DNA of 64,000 nt from assembly GCF_004331345.1 (NCBI RefSeq), contig NZ_SJJZ01000002.1, forward strand, positions 1,797,370 to 1,861,369, read 5' to 3'. The DNA is from Kribbella soli. Its GTDB lineage: Bacteria > Actinomycetota > Actinomycetes > Propionibacteriales > Kribbellaceae. Under the pieces are notes generated by a model. The model did no database searches and was not told the DNA's origin. It saw only the letters and a list, made by a program, of their open reading frames with translations. A program made the position numbers and the translations under genes. Shown in pieces: positions 18,199-27,323 of this stretch. Position 1 is the first letter of the stretch, and every line of letters begins with the position of its first letter.

Positions 18199-19689
18199 TC
18201 ACTTTGTGGTCGAGCCCATGTTCTTGCTGCTGTGTTGTGTCCTGGTGTCGCCGGGGACCGTCGACTCCGGGAGACTGGGCAGGAGCAGGCAGAGCGGAAC
18301 AGCGGCGGCGGTGAGGGCCACGGACCACCAGAACGCGTGATCGAAGCCGCTTGCGAGCGCGTCGGGTGTGTGGGCATCGCTGATGTTCCGTTGGAGGACG
18401 ACGAGAAGGACTGCGACGCCTACTGCACCGCCGAACTGCTGAGTGACACGGGTAATCATGCTGGCGTCAGGGATTTCCTCGTGCTCCAGCCCGAGAAAGG
18501 CGGCACCCATCGGCGCGATCATGGCAGCGCCCAGGGCGATGCCGCGGACCAACAGTGCGGCCATGAGCAGGATTTCGCTGGTGTCGGCGGTGACGAAGGC
18601 AAACGGCACGGTGGATACGGCGACGAAGGCGAAGGCCACAAGGGCCACTGCGCGGGGGCCGACCCGGTCCATGTACTTGCCTGCCAGGCCGCGGGCGACG
18701 AGGGCGCCGACTCCTTGAGGGATGAGCAGCAGTCCGGCGCCGAGTGGGGTCGCGCCGCGGACCTGCTGGAAGTACAGGGGCAGCAGCATCATCGACCCGA
18801 ACAGGGAGATCCCGCCGAGAAAGAGCAGGGTCGACGATGAGGCCACCGAACGGTGCCGGAACATACGCACATCGACCAACGGGACGGTCACCCGGGTGAG
18901 TGCCCAGGCGGTGAAGCCACCGACCAGGGCGAGCCCGGCGAGCAGCGGAATGAGGACCTGGGCACTGGCGAAGCCTGTACTGCCATCGACCTGGGAGAGG
19001 CCGTAGAGCAGGACCGCGGAACCCGGGCAGAGCAGGAGCAGGCCGACGGTGTCCAGGCTGACGCGGGGCTGGCCGGGTGTGGGTCGGTCGTCAGGCAGGT
19101 TGCGCCAGGCGAGCCACATGCCGACCAAGCAGAAGGGAATGTTGATGAAGAACAGCCAACGCCAGTTGGCCAGAGAGAGGGTGAGGCCGCCGAGTACAGG
19201 ACCGAGGATCGGGCCGAGTGCCGTGGGCACGGTGATGATGGCCATGACCTTGCCGATGTTGCGGCCCTTGGCGGCCTGCATGAGCAGGGTGTACATCAGC
19301 GGCAGCATGATCCCGCCGGCGAGGCCCTGGACGAGGCGGAACGCGATCAGGCTGGTGGCGTTCCAGGCCAGCGCGCTCAGCAGCGAGCCGACCAGAAAGC
19401 CACCCAGAGCGACGACCCACAGGCGACGGCCGCCGAGCCGTGACTGGACCCATCCGGCGAGCGGGATGGTGATGAAGACGGCCAGCATGTAGCCGGTACT
19501 GATCCATTGGATGGTCGACAGCGGGGCGTCGAGGTCCTTGGACAGATCGTTCAGGGCGACGCTGATGATCGTGGTGTCGAAGACGACACCGAGAGCACCC
19601 ACGATCAGGGTGATCGCCATGCGCAACACGGCGGGGTCTACCCGGCCGGGATCAGCGGAGACGGGCGCGGTCTCACGGGAAGTGCTCAC
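18199..19689 (-). CDS. MFS multidrug efflux transporter, DHA2 (14-helix) family
   Basis: This 496-residue membrane protein has 14 predicted helices and the DHA2 motifs DTTIISVALNDL in the first helix and the RLGGRRLW loop after helix 2. It exports drugs or other toxic molecules by proton antiport. I chose GTG 19689, which has AAGG 8 bases upstream; a GTG at 19698 would add three residues. It is divergent from a TetR repressor with two operator copies between them, the classical arrangement of a repressor that senses the pump substrate. Confidence 0.92.
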   Translation of the reverse strand: MSTSRETAPVSADPGRVDPAVLRMAITLIVGALGVVFDTTIISVALNDLSKDLDAPLSTIQWISTGYMLAVFITIPLAGWVQSRLGGRRLWVVALGGFLVGSLLSALAWNATSLIAFRLVQGLAGGIMLPLMYTLLMQAAKGRNIGKVMAIITVPTALGPILGPVLGGLTLSLANWRWLFFINIPFCLVGMWLAWRNLPDDRPTPGQPRVSLDTVGLLLLCPGSAVLLYGLSQVDGSTGFASAQVLIPLLAGLALVGGFTAWALTRVTVPLVDVRMFRHRSVASSSTLLFLGGISLFGSMMLLPLYFQQVRGATPLGAGLLLIPQGVGALVARGLAGKYMDRVGPRAVALVAFAFVAVSTVPFAFVTADTSEILLMAALLVRGIALGAAMIAPMGAAFLGLEHEEIPDASMITRVTQQFGGAVGVAVLLVVLQRNISDAHTPDALASGFDHAFWWSVALTAAAVPLCLLLPSLPESTVPGDTRTQHSSKNMGSTTK

Positions 19690-19702
19690 GATCGACACCT
19701 TA

Positions 19703-19720
19703 AGATAGAATGGTCTTCCT
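19703..19720 (-). promoter_or_regulatory. TetR-type operator 1 (pump side)
   Basis: AGATAGAATGGTCTTCCT is an imperfect palindrome directly before the efflux pump start. It matches the inverted copy at 19750-19767; a 22-bp comparison including flanks gives 19 identities. A repressor bound here would block the pump promoter. Confidence 0.7.
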
Positions 19721-19749
19721 TACTCTTCTCAAGGTATGCCGGTACAGTA

Positions 19750-19767
19750 AGAAAGACAAGTCTATCT
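19750..19767 (+). promoter_or_regulatory. TetR-type operator 2 (repressor side)
   Basis: AGAAAGACAAGTCTATCT has two 8-bp half-sites with one mismatch around an AA centre. It lies 18 bases before the TetR start and is the inverted partner of 19703-19720. It would give autoregulation of the repressor. Confidence 0.72.
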
Positions 19768-19785
19768 AATCTGGAGGGGTGGACG

Positions 19786-20355
19786 ATGGCTCAGCGACGC
19801 CGCGGGGCCGAACTGGAGAAGGCACTTCTCGATGCGGCCTGGGACGAACTCACAGACAACGGCTACGCCAGATTCACCATGGACGCTGTCGTCAAGCGCG
19901 CGGGCACCAGCCCGCCCGTGCTCTACCGCCGCTGGTCCGATCGCGACGAACTCATCCGGGCCACCATCGTCCACATCCTCAAGGAGTCCCGTCCCGCCGT
20001 TCCCGACACGGGAAGCCTGCGGGAAGACCTCCTCACCCTCATGCGGGAAATCGCCACCTCCCACGTCCAGTTGGTCACCGTGATGTACGCGCACCTGGCC
20101 AGCTACCACCGGGATACAGGAAGAAGCCCCAGCAGCCTGTTCGATCCCATCGCGACGGGCCGCACGGCAGCACTCGACATGCTCTTCGAGCGTTCCGCAA
20201 GCCGCGGCGAGATCAGGTCGGAGCGCCTTACCGATCGCATCAAGACTCTCCCCTTCGTCCTGCTGCGCCACGAGATCCTGTCGACGTTCGCCCCGGTGCC
20301 CGAACACGTCCTTGAGGAGATCGTCGACACGATTTTCCTCCCCCTGGTGCGCTGA
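19786..20355 (+). CDS. TetR-family transcription repressor
   Basis: This 189-residue protein has an N-terminal TetR DNA-binding domain (TMDAVVKRAGTSPPVLYRRWSD, residues about 31-52) and a helical C-terminal ligand domain of the TetR_C type found in AcrR-like repressors. ATG 19786 has a GGAGGGG site. It is divergent from the DHA2 pump and almost certainly represses it through the two operators in the 96-bp gap. Confidence 0.93.
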   Translation: MAQRRRGAELEKALLDAAWDELTDNGYARFTMDAVVKRAGTSPPVLYRRWSDRDELIRATIVHILKESRPAVPDTGSLREDLLTLMREIATSHVQLVTVMYAHLASYHRDTGRSPSSLFDPIATGRTAALDMLFERSASRGEIRSERLTDRIKTLPFVLLRHEILSTFAPVPEHVLEEIVDTIFLPLVR

Positions 20356-20944
20356 CTCCCCGCAAGCGCACACGCGATGCTTCGTGGCACGAACCTCTCG
20401 CGACAGCACAGCTGAGCCACCAGGCTGGCGGCGATGAGCGAACCTGATCCCAACCACATGACGGCTTTCGGTCATAAGCATGTCGTTACGTTGCTTCGTG
20501 AAATGTGCGGCGTTGAGGCCGGCGTCGCCCTATGGATCGGCGATGACATCCTGGCACCGGCCCAAGACTTCAGCACGCTTGAGCAGAGCACCAGAATGTC
20601 TTGGTCGCGCCGTTCATCGAGGAGGCATTTCACATGAGCCGAAGACTGCATCAGCCAGACTGAAAGCGGCCGTTGTCGTCGTTGTTCGCAACAGTTTGCT
20701 GGAGGGTGCACACGCCGACGGACCAGTCGATGGCCCGCACCTCAGGCGGTCGATCGTCGGCTCACACGTCTAGCTGCACGGCTCACGGAGCAGGCACGGA
20801 GCAGCAGTCATCTCTCCACCGATCACGGCGATCTCGAAACCGGTCCTGGTCTGTTCTGAAGCCGCACCTGATGCGGCCATAACCTGTTAGAAACAAGATG
20901 TCTCACCGCAAGCGAGCACGCCGCAAGCAACCCCCTTCACGACG
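20356..20944. other. Region without a recognisable gene
   Basis: These 589 bases contain only short frames with mixed codon use and no recognisable domain. GC content and codon periodicity look weaker than in the flanking genes. Together with the gene remnant directly after it and the YCII relic 2.3 kb upstream, this suggests a decaying or recombined stretch. I see no RNA gene or insertion-sequence ends. Confidence 0.5.
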
Positions 20945-21040
20945 GCAAAGCAGGAGGGCCAGGCGAACTCCGCGAACATCCACCAGATCTTCACCGACAC
21001 CCCGATCGGCACCAAGGTCCAGATCTACGGCGAGTACTAG
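20945..21040 (+). pseudogene. 3' remnant of an unknown gene
   Basis: The 31 codons before the TAG at 21038 use almost only G or C in the third position (NIHQIFTDTPIGTKVQIYGEY is the end), unlike the bases upstream. No start codon or ribosome site fits, and the frame is closed by TAG at 20888. It looks like the tail of a real gene whose front was lost. The next gene begins on the base after the stop. The family is not recognised. Confidence 0.4.
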
Positions 21041-21688
21041 GTGAAACGCGGGCTGGCAGTCGTCGCTGTGTTTCTGCTGACCGCCTGCAACTCACACACC
21101 GACAACGCCACCCCCACTCCCAGCCAACCGACGGTCGTCCCGCTTCCGGTGGCGCAGGCATCCAAGGCTGCGCTGACCGTCGCCGACCTGCCGAAGGGCT
21201 GGGAAGGCGGGGTCGCGCCCGATCCGACTCCGACGCTGACGAATCCGGTCACGTACGACCCGGAGGACTGCTGGATGGTGCGGGATCCGATGCGGGACCT
21301 CGGCGTACCAGCGACAGCCATCCGCGGTCAGTACTACCTCCGCGTGGGCGACAACTCGATATCCGTCACCGAGTTCATCTACTCCTGGCCGACGCCGCGG
21401 CCGCCAGTCGTTCAGCGCATCGCCGCGAACGTCACTCGTTGCGCCACCATCACAGGAACGGTCGACGGCGAGACGTACCAGATCTCCGCGCGTCAGCTTC
21501 CCGTTCCCGGCCTGAAGGACGGCATCGTCACGCGGAGCGGAGACGCGAAGTCCGCCGGCTACGCCGCCTACGTCGCACGAGGCGGCACGCTGCTCAAACT
21601 CACCGCGGACAGCGACACCTTCCCGACCGACGCCGCGTTCGTTCAGTTCCTCAAGACCGCGGTTGCGCGGCTCGACGCCGTGAGTTAG
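21041..21688 (+). CDS. Small lipoprotein of unknown function
   Basis: This 215-residue protein has a lipoprotein signal (VFLLTACNS, Cys16 lipidated), a Thr/Pro-rich spacer and a compact globular part with one Cys pair (PEDCWMV and VTRCATI) that could form a disulfide. It is probably a surface-anchored protein. No domain is recognised. It starts with GTG directly after the stop of a gene remnant, which hints that it once was the second gene of an operon. Its 3' end overlaps the convergent MocR gene by 38 bases. Confidence 0.75.
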   Translation: MKRGLAVVAVFLLTACNSHTDNATPTPSQPTVVPLPVAQASKAALTVADLPKGWEGGVAPDPTPTLTNPVTYDPEDCWMVRDPMRDLGVPATAIRGQYYLRVGDNSISVTEFIYSWPTPRPPVVQRIAANVTRCATITGTVDGETYQISARQLPVPGLKDGIVTRSGDAKSAGYAAYVARGGTLLKLTADSDTFPTDAAFVQFLKTAVARLDAVS

Positions 21689-23072
21689 CGAAGGCCTTCG
21701 CCAGGGATCGGATGGCTGGCCCTACGTCGTTGTCGGCGATGTTGCCGTAGCCGAGGACGATGCCGTCTTGAGTTTCGGTGGTGTGGATTCGGTAGTCCCG
21801 GAGGGGGACGATTCGGGTTCCGAGGTCTCCTGCGGCTGTTGTGAGAAGGCTTGTGTCGGGGTTGCTCGGATGTGTCAGCGTCAGGTGAAGACCGGCCGCA
21901 GCGCCGCCGATCGTCCAGGTTGGCAGTTCGTGTTGGAGTGCAGTGAGGACGCAGTCGCGACGGCGTTTGTAGCGACGCTGCATTGCCCGTAGGTGCCTGT
22001 CGTACGCACCAACTGCCACCAGTTCCGCGAACGTCGCCTGGTTGATGGTCGACGGACCCAGAACAGCCGGCCCCTCCAGCAGCCTGCGCCACTGGCCTTG
22101 CGCCACGAACCAGCCGATCCCGATCGCCGGGCTCAGCGTCTTGCTCAGCGAGCCGAGGAGTACGACGTGTTCCGGAGCCATGCCCTGCAACGTGCCGACC
22201 GGGCTTCGGTCGTACCGGAACTCGGCGTCGTAGTCGTCTTCGAGGATCACGCCGTTGGTCCGGCGCGCCCAGTCGATCAGCCCCAACCGTCGATGCGGCG
22301 CCAGCACAACGCCGGTGGGAAACTGATGCGCCGCCGTGACCACCACGGCCCGCAGATCGTCCCGCCTCGAGAGCCGCTCGACCTGGAGACCGTGGTCGTC
22401 GACCGGCACCGGCTCCAGCCGCAGTCCCGTCGACTCGATGACGGCACGCAGCCGCGTCCAGCCGGGATCCTCGACCGCGATGCGGTCGATCCCCATCGCG
22501 CGCAGGCCGGCGCAGAGCTGGGCGACGCTCGCGCTGACTCCGCTGCGGATCACCACGTCCGCGGCGGACGCGATCGCTCCTCGGCTCCGCTGAAGGTAGT
22601 CGGACATCTGCTCGCGCAACGGGAGGTACCCCTGCTCGTCCGGATACCCGAGGTCAGCAGTCGGTACCGTTCGTGCGGCCGCCCGCGCCGCCTCGGCCCA
22701 CCGCGTGCGTGGGAACGCGCGCAAGTCGGGGGCGCCGGGAGCCAGATCGAACCGGTACGTCGCGACGCTGGCGGCAGCCGTACGCCGGGCAGTCCGCTGC
22801 GTCGGGCCCGACCAGCTGACCCAGGTCCCGGAGCCCACCCGGGTCGCCAGATACCCCTCCGTCACGAGCTGGCTGTAGGCCTGCGTGACAGCCCACCGCG
22901 AGCAATCGAGCTGCGCTGCCAGCTCGCGGCTCGGCGGCAGCACGGTGCCGGTCGAGACGCGCCCCGATCTGATTGCCTCCCGCAACGCGCGCTCGACCTG
23001 CCGGTGGAGCTTCCCGTCGCCGTCCAACGTCAGCACCACAGTCCAAGCCGCGCGCGTGGACTGCTTCGCCAT
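21651..23072 (-). CDS. MocR/PdxR-type regulator (GntR HTH plus aminotransferase domain)
   Basis: This 473-residue regulator has an N-terminal winged helix of GntR type (PPSRELAAQLDCSRWAVTQAY, about 45-66) and a large fold-type-I aminotransferase domain with the PLP lysine in LLGSLSKTLSPAIGIGW. Such proteins sense PLP or an amino compound and often control vitamin B6 or amino-acid genes. I chose ATG 23072 over a GTG two codons earlier because of AGGA spacing. It lies 37 bases downstream of the aldo/keto reductase gene on the same strand. The C-terminus overlaps the convergent lipoprotein gene by 38 bases. Confidence 0.92.
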   Translation of the reverse strand: MAKQSTRAAWTVVLTLDGDGKLHRQVERALREAIRSGRVSTGTVLPPSRELAAQLDCSRWAVTQAYSQLVTEGYLATRVGSGTWVSWSGPTQRTARRTAAASVATYRFDLAPGAPDLRAFPRTRWAEAARAAARTVPTADLGYPDEQGYLPLREQMSDYLQRSRGAIASAADVVIRSGVSASVAQLCAGLRAMGIDRIAVEDPGWTRLRAVIESTGLRLEPVPVDDHGLQVERLSRRDDLRAVVVTAAHQFPTGVVLAPHRRLGLIDWARRTNGVILEDDYDAEFRYDRSPVGTLQGMAPEHVVLLGSLSKTLSPAIGIGWFVAQGQWRRLLEGPAVLGPSTINQATFAELVAVGAYDRHLRAMQRRYKRRRDCVLTALQHELPTWTIGGAAAGLHLTLTHPSNPDTSLLTTAAGDLGTRIVPLRDYRIHTTETQDGIVLGYGNIADNDVGPAIRSLAKAFANSRRRAAQPRS

Positions 23073-23109
23073 GACCACAGATCCTAGTCATGACGCGGTG
23101 CCGCCGGTC

Positions 23110-24111
23110 TCACCGCTTGAAGTTGCGCAGGAGATCGTAGGGGTAGACGGCCGGCTTCTCGCTGACCGTGGTGAGGCGGGTGAGTTGGTCGTCGGTGAGG
23201 GACCAGCCTGCGGCACCGATGTTGTCGTCGTAGTGCTCGAGGGTGCGCGGTCCGATGATCGGAGCCGTGACGGGATCGGTCTGGATCAGCCACCGCAGGG
23301 CGACCTGCGGGACACTCTTGCCGCTCTCGGCCGCGATGTCCTGCAACGCGTCGAGGACGTTCCAGGTCCGCTCGTTGTTGTAGTAGTCCCACGCTTCCAG
23401 CAGTCCACGCTCGGCCGCGGCGGCCACCCGAGTGTCCTCCGGCGGCGCCTCCATGCCGCGATGGAACCGGCCCGCGAGCCATCCCGCGCGCAGCGGACTC
23501 CACGGCATCACGCCGAGGCCCTCGTTGCGGCAGATTGCCAGCAACTCCCACTCAGCCTCACGGTCGAGCAGGTTGTACAGCGGCTGCAGGGCGCTGTAGC
23601 GGCTGTAGCCGTTCGATCCGGCGAGGTCGACGGCCTTCTGCAGCTGCCAGCCGGTGACGTTGCTCGCTCCGAGGTACCGGACCTTGCCGGACGTGACCAG
23701 CGTGTCGAGCGTCGCGAGGGTCTCCTCGATCGGCGTCGCCGTGTCCCAGACGTGCGTGTAGTACAGGTCGATGTAGTCGGTGCCGAGGCGGCGCAGGCTC
23801 GCTTCGACAGCGGCAAGGATGTGCTTACGACTCAGACCGTCGTCGTTGGGCCCATCGCCCATCGCGCCGTACACCTTGGTGGCGACCACGAATGCGTCGC
23901 GGTCCCGGCCCTTGAGCCAGCGGCCGAGGACGGCCTCCGACTCACCCGCGTTGTACACGTCTGCCGTGTCGATGAACGTACCGCCGGCCTCGGCGAACTC
24001 GTCGAGGATCCGGACGCTGGTCTGCTCATCGGTAGGTCCACCGAAGTGCATCGCCCCCAGGCACACCTCACTGACCTTGAGACCCGTCCTGCCGAGATTC
24101 CGGTATTCCAT
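23110..24111 (-). CDS. Aldo/keto reductase
   Basis: This 333-residue NADPH-dependent reductase of the AKR superfamily shows the full catalytic tetrad: Asp48, Tyr53, Lys79 and His120 (FIDTADVY, VVATKVYG, LYYTHVWD). The C-terminal NADPH-binding segment (APIIGPRTLEHYDDNI) is present. It reduces an aldehyde or ketone in the cytoplasm; substrates of this subfamily are usually broad. It is followed after 37 bases by the MocR regulator, so the two may share a transcript and the substrate may be a PLP-like aldehyde (inference). Confidence 0.93.
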   Translation of the reverse strand: MEYRNLGRTGLKVSEVCLGAMHFGGPTDEQTSVRILDEFAEAGGTFIDTADVYNAGESEAVLGRWLKGRDRDAFVVATKVYGAMGDGPNDDGLSRKHILAAVEASLRRLGTDYIDLYYTHVWDTATPIEETLATLDTLVTSGKVRYLGASNVTGWQLQKAVDLAGSNGYSRYSALQPLYNLLDREAEWELLAICRNEGLGVMPWSPLRAGWLAGRFHRGMEAPPEDTRVAAAAERGLLEAWDYYNNERTWNVLDALQDIAAESGKSVPQVALRWLIQTDPVTAPIIGPRTLEHYDDNIGAAGWSLTDDQLTRLTTVSEKPAVYPYDLLRNFKR

Positions 24112-24219
24112 GTATCAGTCCAGTCCTCTTTGCCCGATTACGTGCCCCTCAATCTAGGAGCGAATCGGCCGGGATCCACGCCCAATCATCGTGCGAAAAC
24201 GCAGACCAATTCTCGTCTC

Positions 24220-25092
24220 TCAGCCGTGGGGTCTGTGGAGGCGTTCTACGTGGGGTTTTGGGGTGCCGTCGTAGGGGTTGGGTGGGAGGCCTGTCAGGAG
24301 GTCGGGCAGGTGGAAGGTCTGGAAGAGGGACAGGTCGAAGAACGCGACTGCGTGGACGACTGCGGCGGCAGTGAGGGTGAGGACCTGGATCTGGAAGGCT
24401 CGGTGGATGTCGTCCTTCGGGTCTCGCATGTAGACGGCGAAGGCAGGGTGGCCGTTGGCGGTCAGCGGGAGGAGGTACTGGTCGCCGGGGCGTTCGGCCG
24501 GGCAGTGGGTGCTGATCAGGCGGCCGATGTCGCGGGCGCCGCGGAACCAGGACGTGAACGGCGGCATCTCCCAGATCGCGTCGTCGGTGAAGAGCGTGAC
24601 GATCGCGGGTACGTCGTACTGCTCGAACGCCGCGCGGTACCGGGCCAGGAGGACTTCGTCGGGCGCGATGAGCGGGCCCGCGTTCATCGCTGCTGGAGAG
24701 ATGTCGCTCAGCAGGTCGGCGATGCTCGGCCGGCCCTCGAGGTGCAGGACGGTCACGGCACGCTCGAGGGGTGGGAGGCGTTGCAGCGCGGCGATCAGGC
24801 CGAGATCGATCGGATGGTCGTCCATCAGGTCCGCTGGAATGGGTTCCAGCCAGAGAATCTCGGAACGCTCGGAGAGCGCTCCCTCAGGATCAGCGCTCGG
24901 TGCGGCGAGATCCGACGGCAGCGGACGGCTGCCGACCTGCTGCAGACAGGCACGGGTGGCGTCCTCGTATCCCGCGCTGACAGCAGCGATCTTGACGGCG
25001 TCGGTGATGGATCCGAGCATCCGGTAGCAGTGCGAGACGAGGCCGCGCTGCAGCTCGTCAGCGCGGGGCGTCGTACCTCCGGAGCCGTTCAT
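24220..25092 (-). CDS. Sigma-70-like protein with shortened sigma domains and SnoaL-like C-terminus
   Basis: The 290-residue protein resembles ECF sigma factors that carry a SnoaL-like C-terminal domain (SigJ/ECF41-like groups). It keeps GLVSHCYRMLGSITDA from region 2, the linker SRPLPSDLAAPSADPE and the start of region 4 (LQRLPPLERAVTVLHL). The stretches that normally carry the -10 binding helices (DLVQET...WLYRIA) and the second half of the region 4 helix-turn-helix are missing or replaced by short unrelated sequence. The C-terminal half (RYRAAFEQYDVPAIVTLFTDDAIWEMPP onward) is intact. It may no longer bind DNA, or may be a decayed paralogue with a working ligand domain. Confidence 0.6.
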   Translation of the reverse strand: MNGSGGTTPRADELQRGLVSHCYRMLGSITDAVKIAAVSAGYEDATRACLQQVGSRPLPSDLAAPSADPEGALSERSEILWLEPIPADLMDDHPIDLGLIAALQRLPPLERAVTVLHLEGRPSIADLLSDISPAAMNAGPLIAPDEVLLARYRAAFEQYDVPAIVTLFTDDAIWEMPPFTSWFRGARDIGRLISTHCPAERPGDQYLLPLTANGHPAFAVYMRDPKDDIHRAFQIQVLTLTAAAVVHAVAFFDLSLFQTFHLPDLLTGLPPNPYDGTPKPHVERLHRPHG

Positions 25093-25166
25093 CGGGCCAA
25101 GTCGTCACCTCATCGGCCAGTCTCGCTCCGCAGTACGCCGACTGTCCACGCCTCCTGACGGCCCGA

Positions 25167-26537
25167 TCAGAGGGTCGGCCAGGGGCGGGTGTCGGCGCGA
25201 TGGGTGTCGAGGTAGTCGGCGAGGGCCAGCGCGCGCAGGTCCTGGTGATGCGGTACGGCGAGTTGCGCCCCGATCGGCAACCCGGACGTCGACCAGCCGG
25301 CGTTGACCGTGGTCGCGGGGTGCTGGGACATGTTGTACGGGACCGTGAACGCGATGTGCTCGAACGGCTTCCCGGGATCGTCCGTCGGATACGCGAGCTC
25401 CGCCGGGAACGCCGTGATCGGGGCGACCGGCGACAGGATCACGTCGTACGTCGTGAACACCCGGCCGACCGCGGCCGCCATCGCGCCCATCTGGCTGTAC
25501 CCGTCGAAGACATCCGAAGCGGTGAGATCCGACGCCGTCGAGACCCACTCGCGGATCTGCGGAAGCACCTTCGCGCGGCGTTCCTCGGGCAACGCGGCGA
25601 TGTCCGTGGCGGAGCGGATCCGCCAGAAGCGGTCCAGGCCGTCGAGCATGTCGCGGGTGATGATCGGCGTGATCGGGTCGACGATCGCGCCTGCCTTCTC
25701 TAGTACGGCGGCCGCGGACGAAACCGCCGCGGTGACCTCGGGATCGACCGGCAGCCCGACGCCCGCATCGAGCAGCAACGCAACGCGCAGACCCTCGACG
25801 TCGACCTCGAAGACGTCGGACGCCAAAGGGATCGAGGTGTGGTCGCGCGGGTCGTACCCGGACATCACCTGCAGCGCGAGCGCCGCATCCGGCGCCGTAC
25901 GGGTCAGGGGCCCGATCGCGCGCCCGGCGTACGGGTTGCCGACCGCGATCCGCCCGTGCGTCGGCTTCAGCCCGACCAGACCGCACCACCCGGCCGGCAA
26001 GCGGATCGACCCGCCGATGTCCGTGCCGACGTGGATCGGCCCGTACCCGGCGGCCGCCGCGGCCGCCGCGCCCGCGCTCGAACCGCCGGCTGTCTTCGTC
26101 ACGTCCCACGGATTGCGGGTCAACCGGTGAAAGGTCGAGACGCCGGACGACAACATCCCGTACTCGGGCATCGTCGTCTTGCTGAAGATCACCGCCCCGG
26201 CCGCCCGCAACCGCGCCGCGGCCGGCGCGTCCTCAGTCGCCGGGGTGAGAGCGGTTGCTGCGGTTCCTTGCGGTACGGGCGTTCCGCGCGTCGCGATGTT
26301 CTCTTTCACCGTCACCGGTACGCCGTCCAGTGCGCCCGACGTACCGTCCCGCCAGCGAAGCTCCGACTCGTGCGCCGCGGCCCGCGCACCCGCCGGGTCC
26401 GGTGCGTAGAGCGCGCACAGCTGCGGTTCGAGCTGATCGACGCGGGTCAGCACGTCCTCGATGACCTCGACCGGGGACACCGAGCCGTCGCGGTACTTGG
26501 CCAGGAGTTCGGTTGCCGTCAGGTCAGCGAGATTCAT
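25167..26537 (-). CDS. Amidase (amidase-signature family)
   Basis: This 456-residue hydrolase has the amidase signature with the Ser-cisSer-Lys triad: Lys78 (VTVKEN), Ser153/154 (GGSSAG) and Ser177 (TDIGGSIRLP). It cleaves a carboxamide in the cytoplasm. It is the last gene of a run that begins with a Dpp-type importer and includes an aldehyde dehydrogenase and an SDR, so it may release an acid from the imported amide compound. It lies 21 bases after the SDR gene. Related proteins act in tRNA amidation (GatA) but the context and lack of GatB/C argue against that. Confidence 0.92.
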   Translation of the reverse strand: MNLADLTATELLAKYRDGSVSPVEVIEDVLTRVDQLEPQLCALYAPDPAGARAAAHESELRWRDGTSGALDGVPVTVKENIATRGTPVPQGTAATALTPATEDAPAAARLRAAGAVIFSKTTMPEYGMLSSGVSTFHRLTRNPWDVTKTAGGSSAGAAAAAAAGYGPIHVGTDIGGSIRLPAGWCGLVGLKPTHGRIAVGNPYAGRAIGPLTRTAPDAALALQVMSGYDPRDHTSIPLASDVFEVDVEGLRVALLLDAGVGLPVDPEVTAAVSSAAAVLEKAGAIVDPITPIITRDMLDGLDRFWRIRSATDIAALPEERRAKVLPQIREWVSTASDLTASDVFDGYSQMGAMAAAVGRVFTTYDVILSPVAPITAFPAELAYPTDDPGKPFEHIAFTVPYNMSQHPATTVNAGWSTSGLPIGAQLAVPHHQDLRALALADYLDTHRADTRPWPTL

Positions 26538-26558
26538 GCAGACTCCCTCGGTAGCGGA

Positions 26559-27323
26559 TCAGTTCGGTGGGTTGAAGCGGCCGTCGACCGCGGTCCAGCC
26601 GCCGTCGACCGCGAGAACGCTCCCGGTCACGAAGCTCGACGCATCGGAGGCGAGGTAGACGACCGCGCCGGCGAGCTCGCTCGGTTGGGCCCAGCGGCCC
26701 AGCGCGCCCTTCTGCGCGTAGGCGTCGTACCAGCTCTTGTCGGCCTTGATCTGCGCGGTGAGCGGTGTCTCGACGACGCCCGGGGCGATCGCGTTCGCAC
26801 GGACGCCGGACGGGCCGAGCTCGGCGGCCATGGTGCGCAACAGCTGGACGAGGCCGGCTTTCGTTGCCGCGTACACCGATTGCCCCGGCTCGACCGTGGT
26901 GCCGCGGATCGAGCTGAACCCGATGATGCTGCCGCTCCCCCGCTCCGCCATGCCCCGCCCGAACGCGCGCAGCAACTGGAACGACGCCCGCAGATTGAGC
27001 GACACGACCCGGTCGAACTCCTCACCGGTGTAGTCGAGGATCCGCTTCCGCACGTTCGTGGCCGCGGTGAACACCAACACGTCCACAGGATCCAGCTCAA
27101 CCACAGCCCGCTCGATCGCCGAGTCATCAAGCACATCAAGCCCGTACGCCGCCATCCCCGGACCGGCGGTCTCGCGGGCGGCGGTGAGGTCTCGGTCTGC
27201 GCACGTCACGCGGGCGCCGTGTGCGGCCAGGGCGAGAGCGCTCTCCCGGCCGATCCCGCTCCCGGCACCGATCACCAACGCGTGCTTGCCATCGAGCCGG
27301 AACAACGTCGAGTAGTCAGTCAC
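26559..27323 (-). CDS. Short-chain dehydrogenase/reductase
   Basis: This 254-residue classical SDR has a Rossmann nucleotide motif (VIGAGSGIGRES), the NAG-like ATN motif (FTAATNVRK), catalytic Ser (IGFSSIRG) and YxxxK (VYAATK), and the PG motif (AIAPGVVETP). An oxidation or reduction of a hydroxyl/keto group in the pathway fed by the upstream transporter is likely. It follows the aldehyde dehydrogenase by 96 bases, a larger gap than elsewhere in this operon, which may hold a secondary promoter. Confidence 0.92.
   Translation of the reverse strand: MTDYSTLFRLDGKHALVIGAGSGIGRESALALAAHGARVTCADRDLTAARETAGPGMAAYGLDVLDDSAIERAVVELDPVDVLVFTAATNVRKRILDYTGEEFDRVVSLNLRASFQLLRAFGRGMAERGSGSIIGFSSIRGTTVEPGQSVYAATKAGLVQLLRTMAAELGPSGVRANAIAPGVVETPLTAQIKADKSWYDAYAQKGALGRWAQPSELAGAVVYLASDASSFVTGSVLAVDGGWTAVDGRFNPPN

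Noticed and set aside
20434..20637. A 67-residue gene after the TetR repressor
   Set aside because: No ribosome site, mixed codon use, no recognisable motif, and another frame of equal quality overlaps it.
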